A stretch of DNA of 8,374 nucleotides from an uncultured Collinsella sp. Its GTDB lineage: Bacteria > Actinomycetota > Coriobacteriia > Coriobacteriales > Coriobacteriaceae. Shown here one piece after another: positions 6,266 to 8,374 of the stretch (positions within the stretch are counted from its first letter, which is position 1; the number at the start of each line of letters is the position of its first letter). The position numbers and the translations under genes were made by a program. The notes below the pieces were generated by a model. The model did not search any database, was not told the DNA's origin, and saw only the letters and a program-made list of their open reading frames with translations. The stretch is taken from NCBI GenBank assembly GCA_900553345.1, contig USDE01000052.1:1-8374 (forward strand), written 5' to 3'.

Positions 6266-7042
6266 ATGACCAAGTTCAGCCACGTCATCATCCGCCGCCC
6301 CGGCAAGTCCCTGAGCAATGGCATCACGAGCGCCCCCGAGCTTGGCCAGCCCATCTACGAGCGCGCCATCGAGGAGCACTACGATTACGAGCATGCGCTC
6401 GAGCAGTGCGGCGTGGATGTTTCGGTGCTGCCGGCACTCGAGCAGTATCCTGACAGCTGCTTCGTCGAAGATCCGGCCGTTATCACTCGCTGCGGCGCCA
6501 TCATTACCAACCCCGGCGCCGATAGCCGCAACGGCGAGAAGGACGAGATCGAGCCGGCCGTCCGTCGCTTCTTTGACGACGAGCATGTCAAGCACATCGT
6601 TTCTCCGGGCACGCTCGACGGCGGCGACGTCATGATGGTCGGCGACCATTTCTACGTCGGTCGCTCCGCTCGCACCAACGAAGAGGGCATCCGCCAGTTC
6701 TGTGAGATTCTCGAGGGCTGGGGCCTCGAGGGTTCCGAGGTTCCGCTGGAGGAGGTCCTGCACCTCAAGACGGGCGTCAACTACATCGAGGACAACAACA
6801 TGCTCGTCTCCGGTGAGTTTATCGATAAACCCGACTTTGCCCAGTACAACAAGATCGTCGTGCCCGAGGACGAGGCTTACGGCGCCAACTGCATCTGGGT
6901 CAACGGTACGGTCATCGTCGCCGAGGGCTATCCGACCGTGCTCAAGGCCGTGCAGGATCTGGGCTACAAGACGCTCGTCGTCGATACCTCCGAGTATCGC
7001 AAGGTCGACGGCGGCCTTTCTTGCCTGTCGCTGCGCTTCTAA
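6266..7042 (+). CDS. ddaH: Dimethylarginine dimethylaminohydrolase (DDAH) family hydrolase
   Basis: Guanidino-group-modifying enzyme of the DDAH/arginine deiminase superfamily; DDAH converts Nω-methylated arginines to citrulline plus methylamine or dimethylamine. It has 258 residues, the usual size for bacterial DDAH and far smaller than ArcA arginine deiminases (~400). Visible family features: DSCFVEDPAV (63-72) with acidic substrate contacts, the loop GTLDGGDVM (115-123), catalytic His166 in LHLKTGVNYIEDN, and nucleophile Cys253 in the C-terminal DGGLSCLSLRF. The start is fixed by AAGGAGG six bases upstream. It is divergent from a GntR regulator, with a predicted operator between them, and is followed by a terminator-like hairpin and an ArcD-like transporter gene, pointing to use of imported arginine-like compounds. 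Activity on plain arginine or another guanidino compound cannot be excluded. Confidence 0.88.
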   Translation: MTKFSHVIIRRPGKSLSNGITSAPELGQPIYERAIEEHYDYEHALEQCGVDVSVLPALEQYPDSCFVEDPAVITRCGAIITNPGADSRNGEKDEIEPAVRRFFDDEHVKHIVSPGTLDGGDVMMVGDHFYVGRSARTNEEGIRQFCEILEGWGLEGSEVPLEEVLHLKTGVNYIEDNNMLVSGEFIDKPDFAQYNKIVVPEDEAYGANCIWVNGTVIVAEGYPTVLKAVQDLGYKTLVVDTSEYRKVDGGLSCLSLRF

Positions 7043-7077
7043 CGCGATAGCTGTAACAGTCTGATGATCGCTTGACC

Positions 7078-7120
7078 GATGGCCCGGCACCCGATTCGGG
7101 ACGTCCGGGCCATCTTTCGT
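7078..7120 (+). terminator. Terminator-like hairpin between DDAH and transporter genes
   Basis: GATGGCCCGG (7078-7087) pairs perfectly with CCGGGCCATC (7105-7114). The interior contains a further CCCGA/TCGGG pairing, and TTTCGTT follows. The stem is strong but the T-run is short and interrupted, so termination may be partial. The transporter start is 37 bases after the stem and I see no convincing promoter in between, so read-through from DDAH is plausible. Confidence 0.7.
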
Positions 7121-7151
7121 TCGATCACATGATGAAGGGGGTGCACATACA

Positions 7152-8374
7152 ATGGCCTCTAAAGCTCAAAACGACGAGATTATCGACCCTAATGGCCTCG
7201 ATCTCTTTCGTCTGACCATGATGGTCATTACCGCCAGTATTTGTGGCGGCATCTTCTCGCTTGCCGGCGATATGGCAGCGGGCGGGGCAAATACCGGTGC
7301 AGTTATCGTCTCGTGGGGAATTTGCTTTATTGGCGTCTTTGCGCTGATGATGGTGTTCAACGGTTTGTCTCAGGCCCGTCCCGACCTGACCGGCGGCATC
7401 TATGCATACGCTGCGGCCGGTTTTGGCGATTACATTGGATTCAACTCCGCCTGGGGCTACTGGATCAGCGCATGTCTTTCCAACGTGAGCTTTGCGCTCT
7501 TGCTGTTTAGCGCGCTGGGCTATTTCTTCCCTGCGTTTGGCGCGGGCAACAACTTGCTTTCCATCGTCTGCGCCAGTGTGTTTTTGTGGTTCCTTACCGC
7601 CCTTGTGCTTCGTGGCGTTAAGGAGGCTGCGGGCATTAACACGATCGTTACGTTGGCGAAGCTGGTGCCGCTGGGACTCTTTGTGCTGAGCATCGTGCTC
7701 CTGGGCAAGTTCAACGTCGATATCTTTATGGACAACTTCTGGGGAGAGCCGGCTGGTCCTGGCTTTGGCGAGCAGGTTGTCTCGACCATGATCGCCCTTG
7801 TCTGGGTCTTCACGGGCATCGAGGGCGCTGTCGTTATCTCGGGCCGTGCAAAGTACGTGCGTGACGTCGGCCGCTCGACGGCACTTGGATTCGCGGCTGT
7901 GTTCACGCTGTATCTGATTATCTCGATGCTGTCACTCGGCATTATGCCGCGCGAGGAGATGGCACAGCTCGCAACGCCCTCCATGGCGGGAATTCTCGAG
8001 TGCGCAATCGGTCCTGTTGGCGCTGCCATCGTAAACCTTGGCGTTATTCTCTCGCTGGTCGGCGCGATGCTGGGCTACGTCATCATTGCATCCGAGACGC
8101 CGTTCGAGGCAGCGCGCCAGGGGTCCTTCCCTCTGGCGTTTGCCAAGACGAACAAGCACGACGCCCCGGTGGTAACGGTTCTCGTGAGCTCCGGCATCAC
8201 GCAACTCTTCTTGATCGTGTCGTATGTGGCGGCGAGCACCTACCAGTTCTTCTACAGCTGCGCAGTCAATACGATCCTGGTTCCGTATGTTTGCTCGGCA
8301 GCCTATTACATGGTGATCGTCTGGAAGAACGAGCATCTGGACGGGCCGCATGCGCCAAGCGTCGGCAAGGCGCG
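7152..8374 (+). CDS. APC-superfamily amino acid antiporter, arginine/ornithine (ArcD) type, 3' end cut by window edge
   Basis: Integral membrane transporter of the amino acid-polyamine-organocation superfamily, closest in style to arginine:ornithine exchangers. The frame stays open from the ATG at 7152 to the window end, giving 407 complete codons; relatives have about 470-490 residues, so the last one or two membrane segments are missing. The first segment begins near residue 20 and carries the substrate-binding GGIFSLAGDMA (32-42). TGGIYAYAAAGFGDYIGF (80-97) and TGIEGAVVISGRAKYVRDVG (221-240) are hallmark APC blocks. Further hydrophobic stretches cover roughly 48-72, 98-125, 134-153, 163-184, 208-231, 243-265, 285-313 and 338-360. 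AAGGGGG ends 11 bases before the start. The gene follows the DDAH gene in the same direction, so it may import an arginine-like substrate in exchange for citrulline or ornithine. Substrate specificity is inferred from family resemblance and context. Confidence 0.87.
   Translation, partial: MASKAQNDEIIDPNGLDLFRLTMMVITASICGGIFSLAGDMAAGGANTGAVIVSWGICFIGVFALMMVFNGLSQARPDLTGGIYAYAAAGFGDYIGFNSAWGYWISACLSNVSFALLLFSALGYFFPAFGAGNNLLSIVCASVFLWFLTALVLRGVKEAAGINTIVTLAKLVPLGLFVLSIVLLGKFNVDIFMDNFWGEPAGPGFGEQVVSTMIALVWVFTGIEGAVVISGRAKYVRDVGRSTALGFAAVFTLYLIISMLSLGIMPREEMAQLATPSMAGILECAIGPVGAAIVNLGVILSLVGAMLGYVIIASETPFEAARQGSFPLAFAKTNKHDAPVVTVLVSSGITQLFLIVSYVAASTYQFFYSCAVNTILVPYVCSAAYYMVIVWKNEHLDGPHAPSVGKA

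Noticed and set aside
6242..7090. A 282-codon minus-strand frame opposite the DDAH gene
   Set aside because: Shadow frame; the plus strand has all DDAH catalytic motifs and a strong ribosome site.
1..8374. CRISPR array, tRNA, rRNA, insertion sequence, integrase or defence system
   Set aside because: No regularly spaced repeats, cloverleaf-like segments, rRNA motifs, transposase or defence-type proteins were seen on either strand.

Overview
The window looks like chromosomal DNA of a high-GC actinobacterium of the Coriobacteriia, most likely Collinsella or a close relative. The basis is GC-rich codon use, strong AGGAGG-type ribosome binding sites, and the mix of Cof-type HAD phosphatases, an FCD-type GntR regulator, adenine deaminase and an ArcD-like transporter. 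The genus is an inference from style and gene content. The one clear departure is the first ~650 bases, which are AT-rich and use AGA/AGG/TTA codons like a clostridial (Lachnospiraceae-like) genome.

Layout. 1-1283: citrate synthase, missing its first few dozen residues at the window edge, with an abrupt change of base composition inside the reading frame. 1307-1345: intrinsic terminator. 1371-2213 (+) and 2324-3118 (-): two convergent Cof-type HAD phosphatases separated by a nested inverted repeat. 3325-5145 (-): adenine deaminase. 5360-6010 (-): GntR/FCD regulator, upstream of adenine deaminase and co-directional with it. 6011-6265: AT-rich divergent control region with a perfect 14-bp palindrome of the type bound by FCD GntR proteins. 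6266-7042 (+): dimethylarginine dimethylaminohydrolase (DDAH) family enzyme. 7152-8374 (+): ArcD-like APC transporter, running off the right edge.

How it may work together. The right half reads as a small nitrogen-scavenging locus. A GntR regulator probably controls, from the shared intergenic region, a DDAH-family hydrolase (methylarginine or arginine-like substrate to citrulline plus an amine) and a transporter of the arginine/ornithine exchanger family. Adenine deaminase (adenine to hypoxanthine plus ammonia) lies on the other side, behind the regulator gene. None of the substrates can be proved from sequence.

Three times in the window a terminator-like hairpin lies only 20-40 nt upstream of the next start codon, leaving little or no room for a promoter between them. 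Partial read-through or attenuation may therefore be a local habit. I see no CRISPR array, tRNA, rRNA, insertion sequence or phage gene. I found no clearly new multi-gene system; the best leads are the mosaic citrate synthase gene and the DDAH/transporter/GntR locus.
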